A stretch of 64,000 nucleotides of DNA from Megamerina dolium (lineage: Eukaryota; Arthropoda; Insecta; Diptera; Megamerinidae). Numbering within the stretch: the first letter of the stretch is position 1; the number at the start of each line of letters is the position of its first letter. This document shows positions 19,435 to 28,986 of this stretch, one piece after another. Location of the stretch: assembly GCA_963854835.1 (NCBI GenBank), contig OY978525.1, positions 67,584,407 to 67,648,406 on the forward strand. The letters are read 5' to 3'. The translations under genes and the position numbers were made by a program. The notes below the pieces were generated by a model. It was not told the origin of the DNA. It did not search any database and saw only the letters and a list, made by a program, of their open reading frames with translations.

Positions 19435-21386
19435 GTGTCCTTAAGATCTGCTTCTGGAATGCAAACGGTATTAATAACCACAAAATTGAACTAAAGCATT
19501 TCTTAGATAGTAAAAATGTTGATGTAATGCTTCTAGCTGAAACCTTACAACCAAGTACAACTTCAATATACCAGGATATACATTCTATAGCACAAACCAC
19601 CCTAACGGTAAAGCACATGGTGGTACAGGCATTCTCATTAGAAACAGAATTAAACATTATTCTTTTGAAGAATATTCAAGAAACTACTTACAAGCTACTT
19701 CAATATGTCTACAATGTCTTAACAAAAATATAACACTCTCAGCTATGTATTGTCCACCACGATTTTCAATAACCGAAAAGGTATTTAAAGAATTCTTTGA
19801 CAAGCTAGGAAAGAGATTCTTGGCGGCTGGTGATTATAACGCCAAACATACGTATTTGGGCTCTCGTTTAATAAATCCTAAAGGAAGGCAACTGTATAAC
19901 CTTATAATAAATACACAAAACATGCTCAATTTCGTGTCTCCTGGCCAGCCAACATATTGGACAACAGACATCTCGAAAATTCCTGATTTTATTGATTTTG
20001 CAGTCGTTCGAAATCTTAATCGAAATATTGTCACTGCCGAAATAAGTTACGAACTATCCTCAGATCACTCTCCTGTATTATTTTATCTAAATGAACGCCC
20101 TCCATTGTCAAAACTACCATTTAGGCTGACATCCCCAAAAACAGATTGGCTGAAATACAAAAAGTATATAAGTAGTCATGTCAACACCAGTCCTGTAATC
20201 CAGTCTGAGATCGACATCGATGATCATCTAAACATCATCCTAAAGCCAGGAAAAGATAAAACATTGCCGTCATCCTACAGACCCATAAGCTTGCTACCAT
20301 GTCTCTCAAAATAATTTGAAAAACTGCTGTTAGCCAAACTCAGACCTCATCTTGAAGAACGTGACATAATTCCTCAGCACCAATTTGGATTTCGCGAAAA
20401 ACATGGGACGATCGAGCAGGTCAACAGAATTACCAATGAGATACGGAAAGCATTTGAATACAAAGAGTATAGTTCAGCTATATTCCTCGATGTTGCTCAG
20501 GCATTTGATAGAGTGTGGCATGAAGGGCTAAAGTATAAAATAAGAAAACTTCTACCAGAAAGCTCCCACCAAATACTGGAATCATACCTAGATAACCGTC
20601 GTTTTGTTGTAAAATATAAAGACTTTTCCACAGAAGAATTCAATATCAAAGCCGGAGTATGTATTATATACTTCCGATCTACCAACAGATGCACGGTTGT
20701 TGACATCTACATTTGCTGACGATACTACTATTCTAAGCCGTAATCGAAACCCAATTAAGGCATCCACAGATTTAGGGGAGCATTTAGTACTTGTTGAAAA
20801 ATGGTTATCTAACTGGCGCATAAAAGTTAATGAGTCCAAATGTAAACATATAACGTTCACACTTAACAAAAGCACATGCCCGACAGTTACACTAAATAAT
20901 ATCGCCATAACTCATACAAATGAAGTCACCTACCTAGGGATACACATAGATAGGCGGCTTACATGGCGCAAGCACATCGAAGCAAAAATAACTCAGATGA
21001 AATTAAAAGCTTCTTGTCTGCACTGGCTCATCAATTTCAGATCCCCATTAAACTTGAAATACAAGGTCCTACTGTACAACAGCATAATAAAACCAATTTG
21101 GAGTTACGGAATTCAATTATGGGGGAACACTAGTAATAGCAATATTGAAATCATACAGAGTTCTCAGTCTAAAATGTTAAGGATGATAACTGGTGCACCA
21201 TGGTATATTAGAAATGAATGTATACACAATGACTTAAATATCCCAATGGTAGAAATTGAAGTTAAAAATACTAGACAAAAATATACTAGAAGATTACAAA
21301 GACATGCAAACACACTAGCAAGAACCTTGCTCAATACCTGCTATACTTCGCGCCTTCGAAGAAAGGACCTGCCAGCCTTCCAATAA
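19431..21386 (+). pseudogene. Jockey-B ORF2 (endonuclease-RT), deleted and frameshifted
   Basis: ORF2 begins in the ATGA overlap with VLKICFWNANGINNHKIEL. The endonuclease blocks MYCPPRFSI, AAGDYNAKHTYLGS, IPDFIDFAV and LSSDHSPVLF are readable across one frameshift near 19735. The linker and the first part of RT are deleted at about 20230 (DIDDHLNIIL joins KPGKDKTLPSSYRPI). A TAA stop follows LSK at 20312. RT shows FLDVAQAFDRVWHEG, but the GVPQGSVLGP block is lost at about 20658 with a frameshift. STFADDTT remains at 20703-20730. The thumb and C terminus run to 21386. It is not functional. Confidence 0.9.
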
Positions 21387-21537
21387 AAAGAAGAGCATCG
21401 TACAAAAAACATTGTTCTAGATAATAAGAAGCTACTGTTGTTGAATTAGATTAAGATTTTAAAACTTATTGTTAGATTCTTTAGGAATAGATTCAATAAA
21501 TAAAGAAAATGTATAAAAAAAAAAAAAAGTTTACAAT

Positions 21538-21850
21538 GTTATATTTTGAATTTACGTGGGGTTTGTTATTTTAATTTTAAATCATAGGGGGAAAATGGAA
21601 ATGGCGTGCACTGCACTCTGTAAGAAAGATCCACAGAATAATAATAACTGATAAGAAAATATTGCCTTGAGTAAAACAAAAAAAAAATAATAAATATAAA
21701 TGCAAACGCAAAGACAGATAGAGGGACAGTGAGAGAGACTAAAAGAAAAGAAATTAAAAATTTTTAAAAGAGAGAAAGAGTGGGAGAAAAGAAATGTGAA
21801 GGCGATTAACTACCAGGATGGGAAGAGCCGACATAAACGGTGATGCGAGA
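21538..21850 (-). repeat. AT-rich interspersed repeat R, right part
   Basis: It continues the repeat interrupted by Jockey-B. The reverse complement matches 41165-41400, including CATTTCTTTTCTCCCAC, ACTGTCCCTCTATCT, GCCTTCACATTTC and GGCGATTAACTA-type blocks. About 85 bp at 21595-21680 are extra relative to the 41-kb copy. Similarity stops near 21848. Confidence 0.75.
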
Positions 21851-22037
21851 TCATCGACTCCACCCATTCCCCCAATTCAGACAATGGGAATATTTTAAAA
21901 AATATGGTAATATTACAAAAGTAGCATAGTTTTTAAACTTTTTGTTAGTTAAAATCACAAATGCTTTAAGGGTTATAAAAATAATGGAACTTTTGAAAAT
22001 ATACCGCTCCAGAAACCAATAAATAACCACTTCAGTT

Positions 22038-22244
22038 GAGGACAGACACATTGTTAATCCCAGGAAGGAAGATCCGTTTTTAACTTCATCGCAAATCAGA
22101 GCTCAAATGGAAATTGATTATGACGTATGTGTGTCGTCACAAACAATAAAACATTTACAAGAACATAAACTGAATGGACGAATTGCAGGGGAAAAATCGT
22201 TGGTGTTCACGAAGAACATCAAAAAGTGTATTCGATTAAAATAA
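22038..22244 (+). pseudogene. Tc1-family transposase HTH fragment
   Basis: A plus-strand frame from 22038 to TAA at 22242-22244 reads EDRHIVNPRKEDPFLTSSQI, then VSSQTIKHLQEHKLNGRIAG and SLVFTKNIKK. This is the layout of the second helix-turn-helix of Tc1-like transposases (DRxIVR..., T...I...M, VS..TI..RL.E..L.GR.A..KP). No catalytic domain follows. The next sequence is Jockey. Confidence 0.6.
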
Positions 22245-22259
22245 AAATTATTTTCTGAT

Positions 22260-23117
22260 ATCAAACACCCTGGTGGTAAAGCACGTGGCGGTACAGCCAT
22301 TCTGATCACGAATAGAATAAAGCATTTAACAATGCAAGGATACTGTACCGATTATCTACAAGTGAAGACTATTCAGTTCGAAGAATATGTCAAAGGCTTG
22401 ACAGTATTAGCCATCTATTGCCCGCCCAGTTTTAATATAGACGAGCAGCAATACAAAAAATTTTTTAGTACTCTCGATGTAAGTTCATTGCTGCTGAAGA
22501 CTTCAGTGCAAAACATAATCACTGGGGCTCACGTTTAATAACTCCCAAAGGCAGAAAACTTTTTTTTTCTCTAATGCTCTAGGCCTTAACGTCTTGTCCA
22601 ATTGTAAGCCTACATACTGCCCACCGACAGAAAGAAAATTCCGGATCTTATTGACTTCGCCATTACTAGAGGTTTACACCCTCTTCTTCATTCCTCTCTG
22701 GAGTTGTCCGCTGATCACACTCCCACGATAATAACTATCTTTTCTGAAAACTCCTATCAGAAAAACGTGAGGGGTAATTTCGACTACAAGAATACAGACT
22801 GGCTTAAATATAAAATATTCACAACTTCACACTCTGAAATAAAAACTTCCCTAAAGTCTGAGCAGGAAATAAACTCCGTTATTTTCAATTTCACTCAATT
22901 GCTTTCCCAAGCAGTAAAAAGTGCTACACCAGGTTCTAAAGCTTAAACCCGTCAAGAGTGTACTCTTTAGGACATTCTAAAGTTCCTCTCTGAAAAAAAG
23001 ATCTCTTAGGAGAAAATGGTATTTGCAGATATCACCTTCTCTGAAAAAGAAACTGGATGAATGTGCAAAAAAACTGCGTCGTATTCGTGCTGATTTGACT
23101 AGGTTGATTATGCCCCA
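22260..23117 (+). pseudogene. Jockey-clade endonuclease fragment (third family or divergent copy)
   Basis: Readable blocks are HPGGKARGGTAILITNRIKH, then VLAIYCPPSFNIDEQQYKKF, KHNHWGSRLITPKGRK, ADHTPTIITI (catalytic Asp-His) and DYKNTDWLKYK. A linker follows with RRKWYLQISPSLKKKLDECA. The catalytic Asn/Asp block is damaged (AAEDFSAKHNHWGS), and at least three frameshifts are present. There is no RT. The fragment ends where repeat X starts at about 23120. Sequence differs from both family A and family B. Confidence 0.75.
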
Positions 23118-23124
23118 CCACTCT

Positions 23125-23320
23125 TGGTGGGAAAAGGCAATTTTTTTTTGCACTACGTACTCATTAATTTGCTTTAGACATACAAATATAGAGTGCATAA
23201 ATGTTGGCTAAAACCTTTGATTGGCCATTTTCACATCATTTGATAACAATTCGAAAAAACCAGTCAGCTGTTTTTGGTTTTGGTTTGTTTATTCCTAATA
23301 CGAACCAAACATACTCAAAC
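23125..23320 (-). repeat. Interspersed repeat X, copy 2
   Basis: It is the inverted counterpart of 17035-17185 with an additional ~32 bp (about 23178-23210) absent from copy 1. It follows directly on the Jockey fragment. Confidence 0.75.
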
Positions 23321-23459
23321 ATGTATGTACATACGTACTTACATATTTACATGATATTGCTTTTAGTTATTGGTGTTCCACCAAAGAAGTGTAACAATAG
23401 CAATTTTATGCACTCTACTTTTTTTTTGTTCTCGGAAATACATACATACATACATACAA

Positions 23460-23760
23460 AAAAGTAAATATGTGGCACTTAAAGCCCCGAAGGACTCATT
23501 GGCCGAGCTTCTCTTCAATTACTGTTGTGCGTGTTAAATTTTGAACAGTATTAGAAGGGACCTACTTATTTTAGCCGGCTCCGAACGGCAGAACCCTTGC
23601 GACATCACCTTTTCTGAGTTTTGTCACAGAGTTCTTTTCGAAAGCTTTTTCATGGCCACCAACGGTACCCACCGATCGGTTGGAAAGAAATATATTTTCG
23701 ATATTAAATTTGTTATGCATGAGCCGGGGATTGAACCACGTCGTACAATACCAACAAAAT
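23460..23760 (-). mobile_element. tRNA-derived SINE, copy S1 (head degraded)
   Basis: The minus-strand SINE is collinear with the full-length copy at 39227-39593 over most of its body (GTGGCACTTAAAGCCCC, GCCGAGCTTCTCTTC, GAACGGCAGAACCCTTG, TTTTCGATATTAAATTTG). Box B is recognisable as GGGGATTGAACCAC on the plus strand. The box A part of the tRNA-like head has decayed. The tail lies next to a short (CATA)n run at 23440-23457. Confidence 0.8.
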
Positions 23761-24555
23761 ATACACCTATACCGTACTTTAGTTCTGCCACTTCGTATGC
23801 GAAGCATAAGCAACCTATTTTTTATCAAGATCACTTAATTTACTTACTCTTGTATACGTAAGGGAACATTGCGTTATTAAACATACACACATAAAATATA
23901 CTATTCTTAATTTTATCAATACAAATTATACGCTCTTAATATATTGGCTTCGCCTGTGTCAATTATTATAAATACTGCATTAGGCCGCTTCAATTTATTT
24001 TTTTCCCCTGATTTATTACATAAATCATTGATATAATAAATAACTCATTGCTTGTCTAACTGAGCGAAATTATTATAGAGTAAGTAAATCAGCTTGAATA
24101 CAATTTAATTTTTCCGAGCTGGGTCCATACTTTGGTCAATCATTGCAAAGTATAGGAAGGTTTTTCCGAAATTTATTTCTCGATCTAAAAGAAAATATTA
24201 CACCAATAAAACGTACATGTACTACAGTTTCGCTTGATCGCACATACAAGTATACACACATACATCGTATATGGAGCTTGTACAATTCTACTATCTCTCA
24301 AAATAGAACACTAAGGCGACTTTAGTGGTTTTTGGTTTATTACATCGTAATAAATAAATACATATATAATCGTTAATATACCGAATGAAAGAGTGCGTAC
24401 AAAAATCGTGCGTAACTTTAATTAAATACTGAAATAATATCATTTAATTCCATTTGGATCGAGTTGGGTCGAATCTCTACATTACGAAAGTTTATTTGGA
24501 GTTCCGTTTCCATACGTTACTATACGTACCCGATACTATATACGGTTAACTTAGG
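23761..24555. other. Unassigned AT-rich DNA
   Basis: I see no ORF of recognisable type and no clear repeat structure. The right edge at 24556 is the 3' end of a minus-strand LOA element. Confidence 0.5.
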
Positions 24556-25851
24556 GTAGGTTAGGTTATGCGGCCGCCACCCAAAGGGGGGGCGCACTTA
24601 GGCCAAATAATTGGCCCATTGTGTCACCATGCATCACTGATGCTTACTATCCTATTCCCTCTGATAAGCGGAACCATTGGGATTTCCTAATGAATAGAGC
24701 AATGTCCCTGACATCTATGGGTGCAAGCTCAGTGGTATCTGTAAAAAAGGTAAACCGAGCCTTGCAGTATGCCTACCCACAAGCCAGTGGCCCGTGAGTA
24801 CGGCGACTACATTACTGATGGTTTTCCTACTCATTGACAACAGTGAACGAGTTCGTTTATTGTCAAGAGTTGGCGAGACTTTAATAGTAGTAGCTCAAGA
24901 GCTCTCATCCCGCCACCTTCTGTTGGCTATGGTGAGGTAATATTGTGTGATAAGAAGCTTGCATGTTGCAAGCGGAATTCCTGCTTGACGAGATGGATAG
25001 TTCTGTGGCAACGTAGTGCCCGATCTCTCCAATTCATCTGCCTCACAGTTCCCTGGAATGTCCCTATGCCCCGGTACCCATACAATGTGTACATTGTAGT
25101 GCTCCGCTAGCTCGTTAAGAGCTGAGCGGCATTTAAGGGCAAGTGCCCATTTGACGAACGCTCCTGCGAGAGATTTAATGGCGGCTTGGCTGTCGGTGTA
25201 GATAAAAACATCTTTGAAAGATGTTATATTATAGCAAAGCCACGTTGCCGCCGCCTTTATAGCCATAATCTCAGCTTGAAAAACACTTCAAAAGTCGGGT
25301 AATCGGAACTTGAGCTTAACGCGCAAGGAATCACAAAAGACTCCACCTCCTACCCTACCCTCCAATTGTACCGATTGAACTCCAGTTTCGTTGAAAATAC
25401 CCCTATTCCATTCTTCCCTTGAGGGTAATGGGTTGAGAATCTATTGTCAAAGCATGGTATGGAAATGGTATAGTCGATGGCATTCGGAATTGTAGTGCAC
25501 TCCCCTAGGATTGTTGAATGCCCGTATCCTGGTTGAGCCCAGCGTGAAGCTATATTTAGCCTGATTGCTGATATAAGTGCCAAATAAATCTACGGGGAGT
25601 AGATGCAATAGCGAGTAAAGTGCTTTTGACGGGGTGGTTCTTAGGGCACCTGTTGTCAACACCGCAGACGTCCTTTGAACCTTGTCTATTAGCCGTCTGT
25701 GTACCTCCTTATTTAAGGATTCCCACCAGACTATCACACCGTAAAAATGAATTGGTCTGACGAAAGTTAGAGTTACGCTAGAAGCCTGTCCAGTACTCTT
25801 CGAGGGCATTAGGATAGTCTCCTTGACTGCCGAGGCAGCTCCAGAGCCCAA
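24556..25851 (-). mobile_element. LOA-like retrotransposon 3' part (L2), minus strand
   Basis: The 3' end at about 24556 reads on the minus strand GACACAATGGGCCAATTATT, then GGCCTAAGTGCGCCCCCC, and finishes in CCTAACCTACC with no poly(A). The same terminal sequence forms the 71-bp stub at 40047-40117. Upstream come the 3' UTR, RNase H and the RT thumb. The 5' part is missing beyond 25851. Confidence 0.8.
24895..25851 (-). pseudogene. LOA-like ORF2 C-terminal part: RT thumb and RNase H
   Basis: The RT thumb reads VTLTFVRPIHFYGVIVWWES, then LIDKVQRTSAVLTTGALRTT and LYSLLHLLPVDLFG (about 25450-25790). After a frameshift, an RNase H domain follows: GGGVFCDSLRVKLKF, VFQAEIMAIKAA, YTDSQAAIKSL, VWVPGHRDIPGNCEADELER and RRWRDESS. 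The catalytic Glu (QAEI), Asp (TDSQ) and Asp (EADE) are present. The first Asp, expected in TDGSK before LEGRVGGG, is not preserved. RNase H presence supports LOA or a relative rather than Jockey or R1. Confidence 0.82.
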
Positions 25852-26159
25852 TTGCCCCTCGACTTTCCTTCCGTACTTGTTTCTCTGTCCTGCTGCCGTC
25901 CAGTCATTTTAAAATTTCTAGGTACAGCTCCAAATGTTTTGTCTTTGGCACCTTTACCTTCTGTCAGTTTTGGCGTAAGTACCTTGCGTTCAGTTTTCTG
26001 GATATATATCTCCACCTGATCCAAAAGTTGTGATGCGGTGCATGAACCCGCTTTTTTATTCAGTATATTTAATTTTCTATTCATGTCCCACGAATGTGGG
26101 GGAAAGGAGGCCCAAGGTACCATATCCCTCGATAGCTCGGCAAGTGCGCAGTTACTCAC
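25852..26159 (-). pseudogene. Unrecognised coding fragment next to LOA L2
   Basis: The minus-strand frame continues from 26159 to about 25809 with MSNCALAELSRDMVPWASF, then LNILNKKAGSCTASQLLDQV and a basic/polar stretch. It is possibly an ORF1 N-terminal piece of an LOA-type element fused to the RT thumb by deletion. I cannot identify it from sequence alone. Confidence 0.3.
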
Positions 26160-26429
26160 TGAGGCGGGCAGGTATCAGTGAGGTGAGACGCTAGAATACA
26201 CTCTGTTACCCCGACTGCAAACAAGTCCGATGGACACGCGCTATACCGAATTGGGGAGCTGATTAACGACCAGTCGTGTATCTGTCTTCGACTGGCATCC
26301 CCAGGCTAACCAATCCAACATGGAAGACCCTGCTGAAATGTCTAAGCCTAGGCCCAAACCTGCGTTTAGGCATTTCGTTGGCACAGCTCAGCCTTTCACA
26401 GATGCACGCAAGCCCAACCACCAACATCA
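26160..26429. other. Unassigned sequence
   Basis: No recognisable coding potential. It lies between the LOA-associated fragment and the Gag-like zinc knuckles, and may be part of the same Gag relic. Confidence 0.4.
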
Positions 26430-27880
26430 AGGTACATATACGAGGAAGGGTGCGCTTGTAACAGTCGGCAATCCTATGTCCGGTCTTCTTGCAAAAGAAA
26501 GATTTATATTCACGATTACTCGGATTAGGCCCTACATTTTCTTGGCTTCCTTTACTATGCCCTGTTTTTGAAGTAAATTTCCCTTGGGGCTTTATATTGT
26601 TAGTAAGAGACGCACAGGATAGATTGAACTCATGCCCATATTGTTTACATTTAATACAGAAAATCGTTTTTCTTACTTTCCTTTAGCATTTTGGGTGATA
26701 TATTTTATTCTCTTTATACTTGTCTGCTTTGGGTGGTACCATATTATTTCTGTTCTAGTGGAACGCTACTACATTACATGTTTGAGTCTGGTACGCTTCA
26801 TAAGAATGGTGTATTGAGACTTACATTGGCTTCCATATTGAGCTGATTGTGCCGTTGCCCTCTTTCGAGCAGGATACTCGTATTTACGACCTCCTCTGCT
26901 AGTTCCACTAACGTGCCTTTCCTGCTTAGTATATGGATTCTAAGAATTGGTTCACTAAGGCCTGTTACAAACGATTTCTTTGCGGACGTCTAATCTTCTG
27001 ATGAATGCACTTATACTCTCCTGTGTTAATTGCCATGCGGAGTGAATATGGTGAATGATGGGTTCTAACTTGATTACGGTTAGGTATGTGTTTCTTAGGT
27101 GGTAACCGTAGCTCAGTGGTAGTATGTTGGGGTTCTGATCTGTAGGTCGAGTTATCAATCCGGAGCTGAAGCATAAAAAATTTAATATCGAAAAGATTTT
27201 TCTTTCGAACGGTCCCCACATGTTGGCAAGCAATTGGCAATTCTTCCGGCAATAACAATTTGCCATGGATAATCTTCTAAAAGTACTCTGTGACAAAGCT
27301 CAGAAAAAGTGATGTTACAAGGTTCTGCCACATATTAAATAATTAATGTGTTCCTCAGAACACATTTCCAGTACTAAATTAAAAGCATCTCCGTATATAA
27401 GTTGCTTTATGCAAGATATGAAGTCTTCCAACTCATCTGGTTTTATTCCTTTACTGGCTAATTCACAGCCAGAGATGAATTGATAGACATCTGTTCTTAA
27501 ATTTTTTACATAGCCCCAGTGAGTACTGGAAATAGTATACTAACCATCTGCACTATCTGATCTATACGTATTCTGTGTGATGTTTGTGGCGGCCGATCCG
27601 TAAGGATCCTCCTTATAGGTGTACGGCGGCGAAGAGGTGAATCTTCCGCTAAACTGCGTTCCCTCTCAAGATTTCTTAATTGGGCTGGAGAGCGCTTAAT
27701 TGCTCAGTGTCCAAGTAGGTTCTGAGTCTCTTTTCTATAAACTCCTCTGAGATATACCTCTCCATAAGTACTCCTTCTAACTCCTGATTTAGTTTGTGGA
27801 GTTCTATGTTTTTCAAGTCTAGTTGTTCAGCTTCCAACCCTTAGTTCACAATCCTAAATCTGAGGTTTATTATTTGCGCT
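26430..27880 (-). pseudogene. LTR-retrotransposon Gag relic with two zinc knuckles, split by a SINE
   Basis: On the minus strand a capsid-like region comes first, with VKNLRTDVYQFISGCELASK, GIKPDELEDFISCIKQLIYG and ESISAFIRRLDVRKEIVCNR, then GLSEPILRIHILSRKGTLVE. Two knuckles follow at 26640-26450: CIKCKQYGHEFNLSC, and FFCKKTGHRIADC in which the expected first Cys is Ser. This order and spacing resemble Gag of gypsy/errantivirus-like elements. Multiple frameshifts and stops are present. A SINE (27096-27345) interrupts the capsid region. No protease or pol is attached. It is unlike the Gag of the element at 50264. Confidence 0.55.
27096..27345 (+). mobile_element. tRNA-derived SINE, copy S2, in the Gag relic
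   Basis: The plus-strand SINE has its tRNA-like head at about 27105-27175: CCGTAGCTCAGTGGTAG (box A) and GAGTTATCAATCCG (degraded box B). The body follows with AAATTTAATATCGAAAAG and TTGGCAAGCAATTGGCAATT. It ends GGTTCTGCC plus an AT-rich tail, so it lacks the distal ~100 bp of the full-length copy. A degraded duplication ATGTGTTTCT / ATGTGTTCCT flanks it (27086-27095 and 27346-27355). Confidence 0.8.
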
Positions 27881-27958
27881 TCTGATGCATCTGCGCAAGT
27901 CGAGACTAAGTTTGTCTGCTATCGAGCTATTTGATAAAGTCAGATTAATAACTTCTTG

Positions 27959-28986
27959 AATTCAACAAAAATTCAAAAGCAGAACACTGCCCCTATTAGT
28001 TCGGAAAATAGATACGCTCTGCTTTCAGGTGATGAAAGTGACGAAAACATTATCTCCAAGAAAAATTTCAAACCCCCACCCATTTTCTTAAGAGAACGCA
28101 ACTCAGATAAGTTGATTTCTAGAATTACAAGTCTGTAAAAAAGAATTACTACACATATCAGCTAAAAAGTAGTAAGGGCTTAATCGTAGTACTCAAAGGC
28201 GTCGAACCCAACGTTGACATTAACGAAATCAAACTTGCCCTTCAAGAAGAAGGGTTTCAAGCCAAAACAGTATTCAACATTCTCAACAAGAGCAATATAC
28301 CTCAACCGTTATATCGTATTGAGCTTCAGCCTGAAACGAAACCCCTAAAAAAAGGTGAAGTACACCCCATATATAAAATTCGATATTTATTGCATCGCAA
28401 AATCACAATCGAAGAACCCCATAAGAGAACTGGACCTCCTCAGTGCAGTAACTGCCAAGAATATGGACTTACTAAGACATATTGTACCCTGCCAGCTGTT
28501 TGTGTGATTTGTGGAGATCTCCATAAATCAAACATATGCCCAAAATCTAAAGGCGATGCTAGCGTGAAAAAATGCAGCAATTGTGGAGGTAATCACACCG
28601 CAAATTATAGAGGTTGCCCAGAATATACAACCCTAAGGCTAAATTTCTCCGCTAGCAATCAACCTCTAAAACCAGTTGAGCAAACTCAGATAGCCAACTC
28701 AAGTAAGAGACAAAATATTGATGCAACACAATTCTTCTCTGCAATCCCAAACAAGAATCAAACCAATTCATACGCTAGCGTGTTAAAACAAAACCCACAC
28801 CAACAAAGCAATGTAAATAATGAGCAGAAACACTCACTGCCCACCCAACAGCCAAGTACCCTTGAACATTTGCTTCAAACATTAATTCAGAATATGAACC
28901 AATTCATGAACTCAATGCAAACAATGATGCAAGAAATGATGAAAAATCAATCGATGTTACTCCAAACATTGCTATCCAGACCATGA
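27959..28986 (+). pseudogene. Jockey-A4 ORF1, truncated and deleted
   Basis: The N-terminal part is lost by 5' truncation. About 130 bp are deleted at 28132 (RITSL joins KKNYYTYQ with a stop). PRE_C2HC sequence and the knuckles remain: CSNCQEYGLTKTYC (His replaced by Leu), CVICGDLHKSNIC and CSNCGGNHTANYRGC. The C-terminal Met/Gln-rich tail is intact and ends at TGA 28984-28986, overlapping the ORF2 start. Confidence 0.85.

Larger units (their letters stand above)
17669..21527 (+). mobile_element. Jockey-clade retrotransposon B with 10-bp target-site duplication
   Basis: The element is bounded by AGTTTACAAT at 17659-17668 and 21528-21537. It has a 5' UTR (17669-17893), ORF1, ORF2, a 3' UTR with AATAAA, and a poly(A) end. 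It lies inside repeat R, whose two halves rejoin perfectly when the element and one duplicate are removed. The 5' end is therefore probably genuine, but internal deletions make it shorter (3.86 kb) than an intact family member would be. It is clearly diverged from family A. Confidence 0.92.

Noticed and set aside
24556..24640. Telomere-like TTAGG repeats
   Set aside because: The GGTTAGGTTA sequence is the 3' end of the LOA family, shown by the duplicated stub at 40047-40117. It is not a telomeric array.
27105..27175. tRNA gene on the plus strand
   Set aside because: It is the head of SINE copy S2, with a degraded box B and no cloverleaf that closes properly.
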